64,000 nucleotides of DNA from Nymphaea colorata (lineage: Eukaryota > Streptophyta > Magnoliopsida > Nymphaeales > Nymphaeaceae), in assembly GCF_008831285.2 (NCBI RefSeq), contig NC_045144.1:10014672-10078671 (forward strand), given 5' to 3'. Below are positions 43,916 to 55,859 of the stretch, one piece after another. The translations under genes and the position numbers were made by a program. How positions within the stretch are numbered: position 1 is the first letter of the stretch; each line of letters opens with the position of its first letter. The notes under the pieces were generated by a model. That model had not been told where the DNA came from. It worked only from the letters and a program-made list of their open reading frames with translations, and made no database searches.

Positions 43916-46237
43916 TCATCCAATCCAACTCCTCCCAGCATCCTTTGCTACGAACCGTCTCTTCATTACTTCTCTCACATTTTCAGCTTCTTTCCATCTT
44001 CCAATGCGAGCATATATGCCAGACAACAAGACATAACTTGTGTTGTCATCCTGACATGTCTTAAAAATCTTTCCTGCTACTGCCAAGCCAAGTTGATGGT
44101 TTCCATGTAAACTGCAACAGCTTAGCAATGTCCTCAAAACAGTTATCTCTGGCTCTTTTCGGATTTTCTTTAAGAACTCTAGTGCAACCCTAAACATTCC
44201 AGCACGTCCAAAGGCGCCAATAACGCAGGCAAAGTGCTCTTGCCTTGGTTCTATTTTATATTCATCAACCATGTCAACAAAGACCTTACTTACATTTTCT
44301 ATTAGACCATTATGACTGCAACCAGAAAGAACAGCAAGAAACGTGATTTGATCAGGCTCTATGCCATGTAAATAACTCATTTCATGGAAAGACTTCAAAA
44401 CCTCTGTTCCATTGCCATGATAAGCGTATCCTCCAATCACAGAATTCCATATGACTACGTCATTCTTTTCTGTTTCTTCAAAAAAGCATTTTACATCGGA
44501 CATGCTTCCACACTTAGCGTACAAGTCAATCACTGAGCTGTCAACGATTTTACTGCCCTTAAGACCAGTTTTTACTATCTGCCCATGAAGTGATCTTCCA
44601 GTTTGGAAACTTGCCACTTTAGTGCAGGCACAAAGAGTGCTTGCAAAAGTGAATTCGTTTGGTTTTACACCTTGCCTCATCATCTCCACAAGCAAAAGAA
44701 GAGCAACGTCACCATACCCAAGATCTGTACATGATGATATCAAAGCAGACCATGAAACCACATCATGTACAGCCATTTCATAGAAAAGCTGGAATGCAAA
44801 ATCTAGATATCCCGCATCAGCATACAGATGAAGAAGAGACGTTTCTACAAATTCCTCACATGTGCATCCTGATTTAATTATGTAACCATGAATCTTTTTA
44901 AAGTGGTCAACATCACCGAGATTGTTATAACCTCCAAGAACATTTATACAGGCAACAGAATCTGGCTTCACCCCGTCATTCTGCATCTCATAGAATATTT
45001 TCAAGGCTTCCATGGGCAACTCATTTTGAACATAAACAGAAAGAAGCACTGTCCAGGAAAGAATATCATGTAATCCATTTACCTCATAGAAAACTTGCTC
45101 TGCGTGGTTGATAAATGAGGAACTCCCATACATAGAAACTAGGGAATCACATACACAACTATCCGAATTATGACCAAGCCGAACAGTTAAGGAATGGATC
45201 TGAGTACCTAACTGGATGCATCCCGCTCTAGAACATGCATTAAGAACACAGCTTAACATAATACTATCCTTCTCAACACCTTCACTATGTAACTGCCAAA
45301 ATAAAACCATGGCTTCATCGAAACAGCCATAAGAAATGTAACCAGCAATCAGGCTAGTTGAGGATAATGGATTCAGAGTACCAGATTGATACAACAAACT
45401 AACAGCATTTTCAAAATTATGAGGAGTTGCATACATGACTACCAGTCCATTTTGTACCATATCATTGCCTTCTAACCCAAACTTAATGATTAAACCATGA
45501 ATGGACATTCCCACAAACTTCACTCTTTCATGGGTATTAAAGATATTTAACAAACTAGTGAAGCTAACTCTTGTTGGTATCCAAGAATTTGACATAATTT
45601 GCCTAAATTTCATCAGAGCTTGACCAAAGTCTCCGTTACGGATGTGCAACGAAATCATAGTATTGATCAAAACTGTATCCTTTTCCACCAATCGATCAAA
45701 AACCTTTATAGCTTCATCAGATTCATGACATCTAGTATAAAAGTCAACAAGAGAACTTCCAATACACAAATTTTCCTCAAATCCCTGTTTTATCAACATG
45801 CAATGGACCATTAATCCTTCCCCATACCCGCCAAAACCGTTGCAAGCTCTAAGCACGCTACTATAGCTGATCCCATCAGGTTTTAGTCTGCCAGAACGAA
45901 TCACAGAGCGAAAGTACGTGAAAGCTGAAGTGTTGAGGCCATGCCGCACCAAGCCACATATCATGGTGTTCCAAGAGACAGCATCTCTTTGAGGCATTTC
46001 ATCAAACAACTGACACGCATCATTAATACAGCCAAACTCAATGTACATTTTAGCCAGGCAATTGAAAATAAAGATCCGGGGCGTGCGTACAGATTTAAGC
46101 AGATGGCAATGGAGGGCCTTGCCAATAGAAATTGTTTGGTTCTGGGAGCAAACTCTTATCAGGTGAGCATATCCGTCTTCCGAATTGATAACGTTACAAA
46201 ACGATGCATATTTTCTTGCACTGCCCACATGTTTCAT
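43916..46237 (-). CDS. Pentatricopeptide repeat protein, PLS class with partial E domain
   Basis: Intronless frame of 773 codons from ATG 46237 (MKHVGSARKY) to TGA 43916. It contains tandem 31-36-residue P, L and S repeats throughout, with signature phrases VSWNTMICGL, GSSLVDFYTRC, DIVSW-like DILSWTVLLSVYVQN, VVSWSALISSC, VIDLYAKCG and WNSVIGGYAYHG. It then has an E-type ending (TLLSCCSLHGNHQLG, YVLLSGIYARIGRWKEAENV, AGRSWIG). Such proteins act in plastids or mitochondria in RNA editing or processing, recognising RNA base by base. There is no DYW domain and the stop comes right after the SWIG position, so the E domain is short. An ATG 60 codons upstream (46417) would translate the (CT)n tract into Ser-Leu repeats; I prefer 46237. 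No frameshift or stop: the best-preserved gene here. Confidence 0.93.
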   Translation of the reverse strand: MKHVGSARKYASFCNVINSEDGYAHLIRVCSQNQTISIGKALHCHLLKSVRTPRIFIFNCLAKMYIEFGCINDACQLFDEMPQRDAVSWNTMICGLVRHGLNTSAFTYFRSVIRSGRLKPDGISYSSVLRACNGFGGYGEGLMVHCMLIKQGFEENLCIGSSLVDFYTRCHESDEAIKVFDRLVEKDTVLINTMISLHIRNGDFGQALMKFRQIMSNSWIPTRVSFTSLLNIFNTHERVKFVGMSIHGLIIKFGLEGNDMVQNGLVVMYATPHNFENAVSLLYQSGTLNPLSSTSLIAGYISYGCFDEAMVLFWQLHSEGVEKDSIMLSCVLNACSRAGCIQLGTQIHSLTVRLGHNSDSCVCDSLVSMYGSSSFINHAEQVFYEVNGLHDILSWTVLLSVYVQNELPMEALKIFYEMQNDGVKPDSVACINVLGGYNNLGDVDHFKKIHGYIIKSGCTCEEFVETSLLHLYADAGYLDFAFQLFYEMAVHDVVSWSALISSCTDLGYGDVALLLLVEMMRQGVKPNEFTFASTLCACTKVASFQTGRSLHGQIVKTGLKGSKIVDSSVIDLYAKCGSMSDVKCFFEETEKNDVVIWNSVIGGYAYHGNGTEVLKSFHEMSYLHGIEPDQITFLAVLSGCSHNGLIENVSKVFVDMVDEYKIEPRQEHFACVIGAFGRAGMFRVALEFLKKIRKEPEITVLRTLLSCCSLHGNHQLGLAVAGKIFKTCQDDNTSYVLLSGIYARIGRWKEAENVREVMKRRFVAKDAGRSWIG

Positions 46238-46256
46238 GCTTTTGACAATGCATAGC

Positions 46257-46257
46257 G

Positions 46258-46315
<58 letters not shown>
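46257..46315. repeat. (GA)n microsatellite, about 28 units
   Basis: On the PPR coding strand this is (CT)n, ending about 20 bp upstream of the preferred start codon, in the likely 5' leader. Confidence 0.95.
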
Positions 46316-46317
<2 letters not shown>

Positions 46318-46417
46318 CAAAACGGCAAAAGTGTCTCGCGAGTTGGGACACAGAGGAACGCTCCACCAGGCGGACCGACATCTTAAGGTAGGAAACATTG
46401 TCACTTTGACCAGTCAT

Positions 46418-46905
46418 TTCTTAAAGAAAGTTCAAAAAGTGACCCATTTATCACAAATTTTCTCGCGAATACTTTGTTTTTTTCCTTTTTGCTGCTAAAG
46501 GGAAAACGCCCTACACTGAATCGGGCGGACGCGGCTTGCCAGTTCAAAGTCATAAATGCTCATTGTCAATAAGCTTTAATAAGATATTAATCAACTCCAT
46601 CATTCCCGTCGAGTAAAACCCCCTCCGTTGAGTAAAACCTATGGGAAATCCTCAACAACCACTCAAGTTTTCGCCGTGAAGTAGAAGAGCAAAATCCTCA
46701 TCAGATCCCTCCCGTTTTTACGAAGAAATAGAACTGTCAGTATCGAGTACTCGATAGATGCCACTCATCTATTCTTCTACTGAGTGAACTATTTATTTTT
46801 TCATGTACTCTTGTTGTTGCTGTCAAATCACATAAATTTTCAACTATATCGCTCAAGGAGAATTGCTTAGATATGTTTTGGGGTATCATAATCACTTACG
46901 TCCTG
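46418..46905. other. Upstream flank of the PPR gene
   Basis: Likely promoter/leader. A GTTGAGTAAAACC/GTCGAGTAAAACC direct duplication lies at about 46608-46640. No confident core promoter element. Confidence 0.4.
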
Positions 46906-47537
46906 ATTGGATGGAGGGTAAGGGAGGAAAAAGGAATGAAAGAACAATCAATCATTTGTTTGGTTAATCAATTATGAAGAAGGGAAAAGAAAGGAAAGTA
47001 AAAAACTTGTTTAGTTTTAAAAGAATGGAATATAAATATAAATCTAATCCCTCCAAAATTGAAGGGATTGGAAAGGAAAGGAAAATGTTGTCGCTTTTTA
47101 TTGTCCTTTCTTTCTCTTTGTGCATGCATGAACAAGGTTTTACGTGATAGCAACATCTTTTTCGATCTAGAATCTTTTTGTACCACCGTACACGTAAACA
47201 TCACAACAATGAAGTTTCTTTAAGTTTGTCTTTCTTCTCTTCTCTGTCTATTTTTTTACCACTATTCACAATGCCCCTTCTTACTTTCTATCATCTCTTG
47301 CAGAGATATTATTATAAAGTAATATAAATTCTATCACTTTCTTTCTTTTATGTAGTCCAAACAAACATGATTTTAGTAATTCATTCCTTTATATCCAAAC
47401 AAGCTTTATAATAACCTATTTTCTTTTCTTTTCTTTTATTTTCTTTACCTTCATTTTCCATTCTCTTTCCCTCCCTTTGGTTTTTTTTTTCCTTTCCACT
47501 TCTCCCTTTCCTTCTGTTGCCCTCCATCCAAACAAAG
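46906..47537. mobile_element. Putative inverted-repeat (foldback/MITE-like) element
   Basis: The left end TTGGATGGAGGGTAAGGGAG and the right end, whose reverse complement is TTTGGATGGAGGGCAACAG, face each other. The left arm is purine-rich and the right arm pyrimidine-rich (47400-47520), so the two arms could pair. No transposase and no clear target-site duplication. Confidence 0.45.
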
Positions 47538-47799
47538 CATTAAAGATCGTTTGATTAATTAATTGAAATTGATATATACCTAAGCTACCATTAGTACATG
47601 TAATAGTTAAATTGCCAATAGTAAATTTCTGTTTGAGAGGGCATCACTATTTATAATAATCTAGAGTTGTTGATAACACATGCTATGTTCAATACTTATA
47701 TGATTATATTGCATAGATGTGCCATCACTCTAATTAGGGGTGCCAAAAATGCCCGACAACCTTCTTCATTGGACCACATGAAACAATATAGGTTTGGAG

Positions 47800-48400
47800 T
47801 AATTTAAAAAGTATTTGATACAAGAAGAGAGTTGGAGAGGATTGAAGACAAAGTTGAAGAAGAGAGGAATGAAGTGAGAGTAAGGGGGAGAGAAGAAGAG
47901 GCAAAACACATATGAGAAAGAAAGTTGAATAAGGGAGTAATCAAATGAGAATTATAGGGAGAGGAGAAGAGGGAGAAGCTCGAGAGAGAGAAGAACTTGA
48001 AGAAGAGGAATAAAGAAAAGCGGGCTGGAAGGAATGAAAAAAAAAAAAGAAAATGCATATAAGAAGAGAGAAGAGGAAGCTATGAAGAATGATCTAGAAG
48101 AATAGGTTGAAGAATAAATGAATGAAAAGATGTGGGGAGAGCATTGGAGAAGAGATGGTTGAAGAAAAAGGGAATGAAAAAGTGAGAGTGGAGAAGAGAG
48201 ACAAGCATGAGCTCAAAGTGGTAGAAAGGGTAGTTGTAGGGATAGAGGAAGAGGATAGAGCTGCAAAGGAAGTTAGGCATATAAGAGAGGAAGATGGAGT
48301 TGATAAGGGAAAAAGGGAGTTGCAAGGATAGGAGAGGAGGATGGAGCCAAAGAGAAGATGGAGTGCGAGTTGTGGAGATAAGAGATGAAGAAGATAAATC
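47800..48400. repeat. 600-bp polypurine (GA-rich) stretch
   Basis: The plus strand is overwhelmingly A and G, with GAAGAGAGGAATGAA-type phrases repeated imperfectly (about 47855, 48005, 48165). The open frames on both strands are by-products of this bias. Possibly a decayed low-complexity repeat or matrix-attachment-like sequence. Confidence 0.7.
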
Positions 48401-51400
48401 CTCCATTTTTTCATCATATGCAATTAAAATGTATGTGCTACTATACACATGTTTGTAGGTATATATATAAAACATTGAACCTAATTGAACAAATCATAAT
48501 CATATAATTATGTAGAAACAATGATAAATGTACTACTTTTACATGAATAAAGGAATTAACAAAAATATTAAATGAGATGTTAAAAAGGATGGTAGGTAAC
48601 TAAAGAATCACCATCAACAAATTTGTAACTAAGGGTTACTACCTTTGAATGGGCTTATTTAACCTAGTATAGCAACATTTTAGTTGCCTATTTGCTATAG
48701 CCTTATAAGGAATGTTTATGCAACAAAAAAGTTGAAGGAAAAAAGAGGGACATCTTATTTTGGCAAATTAATGTCAAGTAGAAGGAGGTGCTGATTGAGA
48801 ATGAGCGCTATCCTTGATAAGAAGGTAACTTAAGTTATTTTAGACATAAATACCAGTCTATATATCAACATGTATGTAGTTTCTATGTAGATTGAGGAAT
48901 CATAATATGACAATATACATATGTATTTTATAAGAATGAATGATGATTTGAATCAGCATTAGTAAATCATGGTATTGTGGTGGACAACATTGGAATGAGC
49001 AAATCTACATAGAAACTGAATTGAACAAATTTCAAGTTGATGAGGTATAGAGATATTTAAATATAGGCGAAACATGTAGTTCTTGTACATTTTGAATGCT
49101 TATGCATATAAATACACATATGTACATATGTAGTTGTGTATATAGACAAAATTATAGAAAATGGATATTTAGAAATATCAATATGTTGTTTATGAGAACT
49201 CCATGCTGAAAATGATACAATGTATCAACTATCATTATAAGAAGCTAGACATAATTACGAGTATACTAGAATGTTTGACGTGATCATGTTATAAAAGTGT
49301 TTTGAATTTTCATGGATTTATAGACGCTCTATGAAAAAATGATTGATTGATTGCATCCTACAATACAAATATATATGAAATGTAATATCTTTTAAGTAGA
49401 AAGTCTATAAAGATTTCTTTATCTTTGAGTAGTTTTGCCAAAAGGAGCATTTTGTAAAAAACCAATTATGAAATACAACTAATAGGTTTGGTAGGAAGAA
49501 AACATTACTTTTTCTATTTTTATTCTTAGTTCAAACATGGCAGTAATTATGTAATTAATCATTAACAACTTGTTTTTCCTTGTATGGTAGCGTCTACAAC
49601 TAACAATATAGTAGTAGCAAAGTAAGTAAAATTCATGACAACTTAATTCTCTATTGGAGCTACAGATTTTTTTTTTTTACTACTAATACATAATGTAATA
49701 TGTATGAGAATATTCAGCCATAGTTGTACAAAGTCCATGTACATTGTGTTGTATGTATATTAAAACAAATGTATATATATATGATATATAAGCATGCATA
49801 AAATTTTCATGTATGAATATTGAAATAAACATATGTGCATGGAACTTGCTATTTGTGAGGACGTCAAGCTGAAATTTATCCAATGCATCAAGTCATGTTT
49901 GTAACAAACTAACAAGGGTGGAAGTTTTTTTGAAATCTATTATTTTTTTGTGTGATCAAATTATTTTGAACTGTCATGCAAGTATACATATATTCTATCA
50001 CTATAACTTTGTATAATGTATGCTATGTAAGGGATAACTTTTACAGTTTAAAATTTCTGAAATAAAAGCTCACAAGGACTAATCATGAATCATAGTTATT
50101 GAAAAGAGAAATATGCAAAAAAAAATGCTAGCACAAGTAAGCATTATGAAGTATTTGATTTGCTGCATAATCATATATGTTTGTCAAAATGCAACAAGCA
50201 ACCCTAAACCTATATTTTTGTCTATGAATGCTATAATTTAACAAAATTTAGTCTTATCTGAGTGTTTAAATTTCAAGATAAAAGCATCTTCCTTCATAGA
50301 CAATGACTAATAAAAATAGTTTCACGAAATTAAGAGTAGGAAAAGAAACAAGAGGAATGAAACCAAGAAACATGAATGTCAATTTGTTTGAAGCCAGATC
50401 ATGAATTCCATGGAAAGACTCCGAGTTTTGATTAAAACAAAAATCTATTCAAGGAATGAACACAATTTATTAGAAAATAGTGTGGAGCAAATCACCTCAT
50501 AATATGAATTATATTTATGTTGATTATTTAGCCAATTTCTATGAATGTTTCTACTTGCTACATTTATGCTCTCCTAATAATTTGCTTCAAGTTTTGTTCC
50601 TTTACGGTAGGAAACCTTAATAGCTTCTTGATCTTAAAAACAACATAACAGGACTGGTAGGATAAGGCTTTTGTAATGTCTTCATAATGTTGTCTTTTAT
50701 AAAGCTAACAGTCATTGATATGAAGAATTTATTTTAAGTGCAATGGTTGAATTGAAAGAATAATGTGTAGCAAAGAAACTATGTCAAAAAATTATATAAA
50801 TGATGGAGTAGTGCATAATTTTTTGTTTTCTCTATAAGAAAATAACCTAATTGAGATACAACTATTTAACATGGATTAATCCAAACCCAATTAGCAAATG
50901 AGGTTAGTAGATAGACTACCTCATGTTCAACATTCTGGTTCTAATATTGTGTGCATAATATTATTGATAATATTACTTGCAAATAGTCATAACCTCCATC
51001 ATGTCTTAAAATATTTTGGGTAAAAGAATTATGAAATTGAGAGTAAAAAGCCCAAAAATATAGCTTAGTTGTGTGTATATATGCATATTTACATAAACAT
51101 ACATATAATTACATTCTTACTACAATATTAAATTCAGATTAAGAGTTGAGTTGCGAACAGTGGAGGTTATGTGTGTATATATATGTAACCCCAAGGTACT
51201 AATAAAGAACATTATGTAGACATGTTCTAAATGCTCTTATATTGTTGGGTTTTGTATATTGTTTTGACTCCAATCACTTGGGAAGTGGGGGTTAGCCAGA
51301 TACTTTTGGCCTTGGGAAGTGTACCAAGGTGTGCTTAGTGATAGATACATGCCAAAGAGAATGATTTTACTTATGCAATAGCATATGTGAGTGTGAGTCG

Positions 51401-52899
51401 GGTCAGTGAGTGGTTTTATCACAGGAGCTAGTGGTGTTGCATGAGATCACTGGACTGCATATAAGGTATTGAGTGGCTTAAGATTCTATTGTCTTGTTTA
51501 GAGAGTGAGACATCTCTTGGTTCCTCAACCCAATCCCTAAAGGAGTTAAGCTACCATTTCATGTGATACTAGTGGTATAACACTGCTGCCGCACTGGCAA
51601 TATGAGATATTTTAGAGGAGGCATTGTTGCAGGCTATTCTCTATTTATGTAGATCACCTAGTATTATATTTGTGTATTGTGTCCACAGGGTTTCTTGTTT
51701 ATGCTTATCACGGTGACCATGATGACGATTAAGTGCCAATGGATTACCTTTGGTGGCTCTATAGCCTATTAGGGTCTTGCATCATCCCTTTATGGTGACA
51801 AGTGACAACTCTAAGGTATAACATGAATCATATGGCTTATGGGTGGTAGTCATGAGTCCTCATGTTGTTTTGAATTTACATATTTATATATCTATTTTAC
51901 TAAACCATGTTTTTTTCTTGTTTAAGTATTGCTATACTCAGAGAAACCCTTCTTTCTGTCTCTACAAATGGTTTTTCATTGATGGCTTTTGGGTTGACTC
52001 CCTTCGTTTTTCAATTGATTGACATTTGCAATCTAAGCAATATGCTAAGCTTGGGATTATGTGGATGTCTTGTTGGTTGAGCATAAGTGTCAAGTGGTTA
52101 CCTAGAATAGTATTTTGTTAGTTTTTAGATCACTTTTGTAGTAGTCATTACTCAACTAGTGGTTGAGTTTTAAAGACTTAGTGTTTATTTTTGTTATGGC
52201 TAGAAAACAAAAAGAAATTGTGTCAAAAGTTGGGCTGTGATAGAGAGAATGGATCGAACAATCTATGGCAAGCTTTCAAAGTATTACAACTAATATTGTG
52301 TAGTGCTTTTACATTTTATTGAGTGGATTGCCCTACAACTTTAGATGACAATCCATTAAATCACTTAATTAATCTATATTTTGTCAACAAGTTTTGCATG
52401 ATAGAAATAAGCCTGAGAATAGGTGAAGTCTCAGTTTTAGAAATACTATGTTATTGAGGAGCATTTGGTTTGACACACAGCCACAAATATCATCCTCGAG
52501 AAAACATTGGTGAGGGTTTTCCCCAGTATTTTTCAGCAAAGTCATTTTTTAGAAAAATCTCAAGAAATTCTTGGACATTTTTTAAATGAAAAAAATAAAA
52601 ATAAAATCATGTAAAAATAAAATTAACAAAAAGCTAATGAGAAGATATAAAAAATGTCCCACTAATATGATAAACTTAGAAAAGTAATGTTTTTCTGGTA
52701 TTAAAAGTCTAAAACATTTAACCGTCCCATTACCATGAAAGGTAATCAATATAGCAAATCGACAGTCATAGATGAAAATTAGAAAATGAAAATTGACAAA
52801 GTACACAATCATAATAGTTTGTAGTTTATAGCCTTCATGGCTTTAATCATACAAAATGAGTCATTGTCATTCTTCATTTAGAATTTAGAAAAGTACAAA
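48401..52899. other. Gene-poor AT-rich region
   Basis: Many ATATGTA/TACATAT words and no coding pattern. At 51230-51830 the sequence is less AT-rich and varied (direct GGGAAGTG words at 51289 and 51314), perhaps the non-coding part of a retroelement, but no LTR, primer-binding site or protein similarity was found. Confidence 0.5.
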
Positions 52900-54720
52900 G
52901 ATCAAGTCTTAATCTTCATCCCATAAAATAGAGTAAAAGTCATCATTTGTTCGATGTCCACTTGTTGTTTGTCTTTCGAAATCATCATCATTTTTGTCAT
53001 CATATGAAGACAAACTATCCTCCATCTCAATATTTGTATTTTTTATCTTCAACAATAGATTGACATGGTCTATATAAATAGAATTTGTATGTGCCTTTTG
53101 TATTTTTGGAGTTATATTTTGCAAATGCATATTCATTATAATGAATACCATTAAGTCAAACTTGAAGGCACATAGAGGTCAAATTCACTCTAATTTTTTT
53201 TACAAGTTGAAACACTATATGGCTAGCTTAAAATTTTAATTGTTATACTTTAAAACATAAGAAGAGACGATCCAAATATCTCCACCAAAGACCTAAATAA
53301 ATTAAGTAGACAACAAATATAGAATTTACAACACCCTTGCAATTAAGATATTTGATCAATCATTATTGTGATAACAATAAACTAATAACCTAATAAAGTA
53401 ACATACTTACATGGATGTGTAGAGTAAATAAGATTCATGGCTAACCCCATATGAAACAATGAAAGGTTCCTTGTTATGATACTTGAGCACCTCATTAGTT
53501 GTTACTCAACCATCCACATTAGAAAACATTTTTTTGGTCACCAAGTCCAAACAATCACGAACTTCTTGATCCAATTTTACCAATCCTCAAAATAAATGAA
53601 AATTTAACTAGTTTGTCGCAACATATATTGGACTATACAAATTATAGTTTTACCTTTTGTCAATTATCTTCGAATATGTCATATACTTTGTCTTTTTATC
53701 TTTTCTTATAGTCTTTATGGCTTCTTTGCCTCTATCAAGTGCTTCAAACAAGAACTGCAAAGTAGCTCATTCTCAAACTACCATTTTCAATACTCTTGCT
53801 AACGGTTCAACTAACATGATATTGCTCTCCCTTTTTCCAAAATTCTTAATACTTGATTGTTTGTGATAATTTGCACAACATTTTATGGTCCTATTTCTTC
53901 TATAGTTGAAGACAAGAAGTCAACTATAAACTTTGCATTTTTAGAGTCTTTTTTCTATATGCTTTTGCCTTTCAAAAAGTGATACATGTTAGAGAGTTTA
54001 TCAAAAAGTAAACTGCTTCTAGCTATATCTTTTCAAATATAAGATATAAGGGTAAACCCAGTTTGTAACCACTTCTTGGTCATGTTTTCAACTTATACAA
54101 GTACATCCTCCACATCATTTAGTATGTTCCACTATTTCATGGAAAATATCATGGGTTGTGATTCAAAATAACAACCAAAATTTTTTTTGAAATTGATTGA
54201 TCCTAGTAAATGGAATGAGAAATTAAGTGGACTGATTTATGCTTGTCAGGCACACAGATAGAGGTCAACTAAAAAGTCTTTGACTGTATTAGCTCTAAAT
54301 AGGAGCTTGTCAATGGATCTTATAATTGTTTTTCTAAACATGCCTAAAAATGTTGGTTGTTGTCCTTGTCCTATACTCATTGAACTTGAACAAAAGATAT
54401 TTCCAGTCGGATGTGATGAAGCTACATTATAATATGGTCTGCTTACTTGGAATGTTTAGATAAGTTGTTTGCAAGCTTTGATCACCATCTTTTTTACATT
54501 TTCTAGTACCTCTCGGCATGGAGAAACATCATAATATTGTATTCCTCCACGATGGTACTTAAATCTAGCAATTCCACCTGAAGTTCATGGCACTTGCAAA
54601 TCAATTTCCCTTGAATTCCTTCTTCATTTGATTTTGCAAATGACCAAAAAATGTCACTCCCTTAAGGCATGTTAGAAAAAACTACGAAGAGAAAATTCCA
54701 ACAACTTATGCTTAGGTCTT
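52900..54720 (-). pseudogene. Decayed hAT transposase (BED finger and DUF659-like region)
   Basis: Minus-strand readings give a BED-zinc-finger-like part (GKLICKCHELQVE and, after a shift, YHRGGIQYYDVSPC, about 54520-54620), a linker with FRKTIIRSIDKLLF, then DUF659-like MTKKWLQTGFTLIS and FIVDFLSSTIEEIGP..NVVQIITNN (about 54080-53870). Many stops and shifts; a relic. Confidence 0.6.
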
Positions 54721-55394
54721 TCTTCTTGTTCTTTGAGCAAATTGAAACATAATAAACAAAATAAAACAACAGTAAAGAAGATTAATATAGGAAAATCATG
54801 ATGCTTTTGGTTTTGTAAATTTTGTTTGGTATTGTTATTACATGTTCAAGTTCAAGTGTTAAACTGTTAAATGGAATTATGATTACATAATATGAAATTT
54901 TGTATCTTATAAAGTAAGCACATATTCTTCTTGTTATATGTCCCATATGAATAATGTGAAGGAAGATGAGATTAAAATTTAAAGTCCAAAACATCAACTT
55001 TTCAAACTGTCGATTGATTCCACATGATGGCTCATTTATCAGCTTAGAAGAAAGTTACAGCGACACAATCCTCTTTGTTTTCTTCTTCTTTGTATTGCCT
55101 CTTTGTAACTTAGTACAATAAGAAAAAAGTTTAGCAAAGTGTCAAACACTATTATGCACTCCAATATTTATATTGAAGAGCCCAAACTTTCTCAACTAAA
55201 ATTTATTTGAGATTTTAAACTACTTACTGCCCTAAACTCTACCTTGCATAGCAAAAAATCACAGCCTATAAAAAATAAATTGACTAAATGAATGTATAAA
55301 ATAGAATTTGAAAAAAAAAACCGAACTTGAAGTAACACACCATTTATAACAAGCATTCCAATCTAAAATTGTTAAGAGTTGCATAGACACATTT
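54721..55394. other. AT-rich spacer between two hAT relics
   Basis: No feature recognised. Confidence 0.4.
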
Positions 55395-55835
55395 TGCATC
55401 TTTAATTGTTATGGTCAAAGGTTGAAATTGGCTAAAAGTGCATTGATCAGTATAGTGACTGATGATGATCGAAATTTCTATTGTGCTGATGATGAGGACA
55501 AAGCTCAAGCAATCAAAAAACTTATTATTGATGACAAGTGGTGGGATAAAATATTTCATTTTCTTGCATTCACAGATCTTATTTGGGATATATTGAGAGT
55601 TCTTGATTGTGATATTTCAACATTTCATTCTGTTTATGAGATGTGAGACACTATGATTGAAAAAATCCAGTATCATTTTTAACCATGAGAAATAAAAATA
55701 TTGCACTTGAAGATTCAACTTTTTTTTATCATATGCATAAAATATTGATTGCAAGATAGGATAAAAGTGGCACTCCTCTTCCATGCATGGCACATTCATT
55801 GAATCCACAAATTTCAATGTACTTTGATAATGCAT
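55395..55835 (+). pseudogene. hAT transposase fragment
   Basis: Reads AQAIKKLIIDDKWWDKI, FTDLIWDILRVLDCD, then after a stop DTMIEKIQ, FFYHMHKILIAR and TPLPCMAHSLNP. These match in order the hAT transposase region following DUF659. Internal stops make it a relic. It is on the opposite strand from the hAT relic at 52.9-54.7 kb, so they are separate insertions or an inverted pair. Confidence 0.75.
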
Positions 55836-55859
55836 GACAACCAGACTTCTTGTCATAGC

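Noticed and set aside
47804-48475. Ser/Leu/Phe-rich open frames on the minus strand, and a Glu/Arg/Lys-rich one on the plus strand, as proteins
   Set aside because: They follow directly from the polypurine base bias, which lowers stop frequency in several frames at once.
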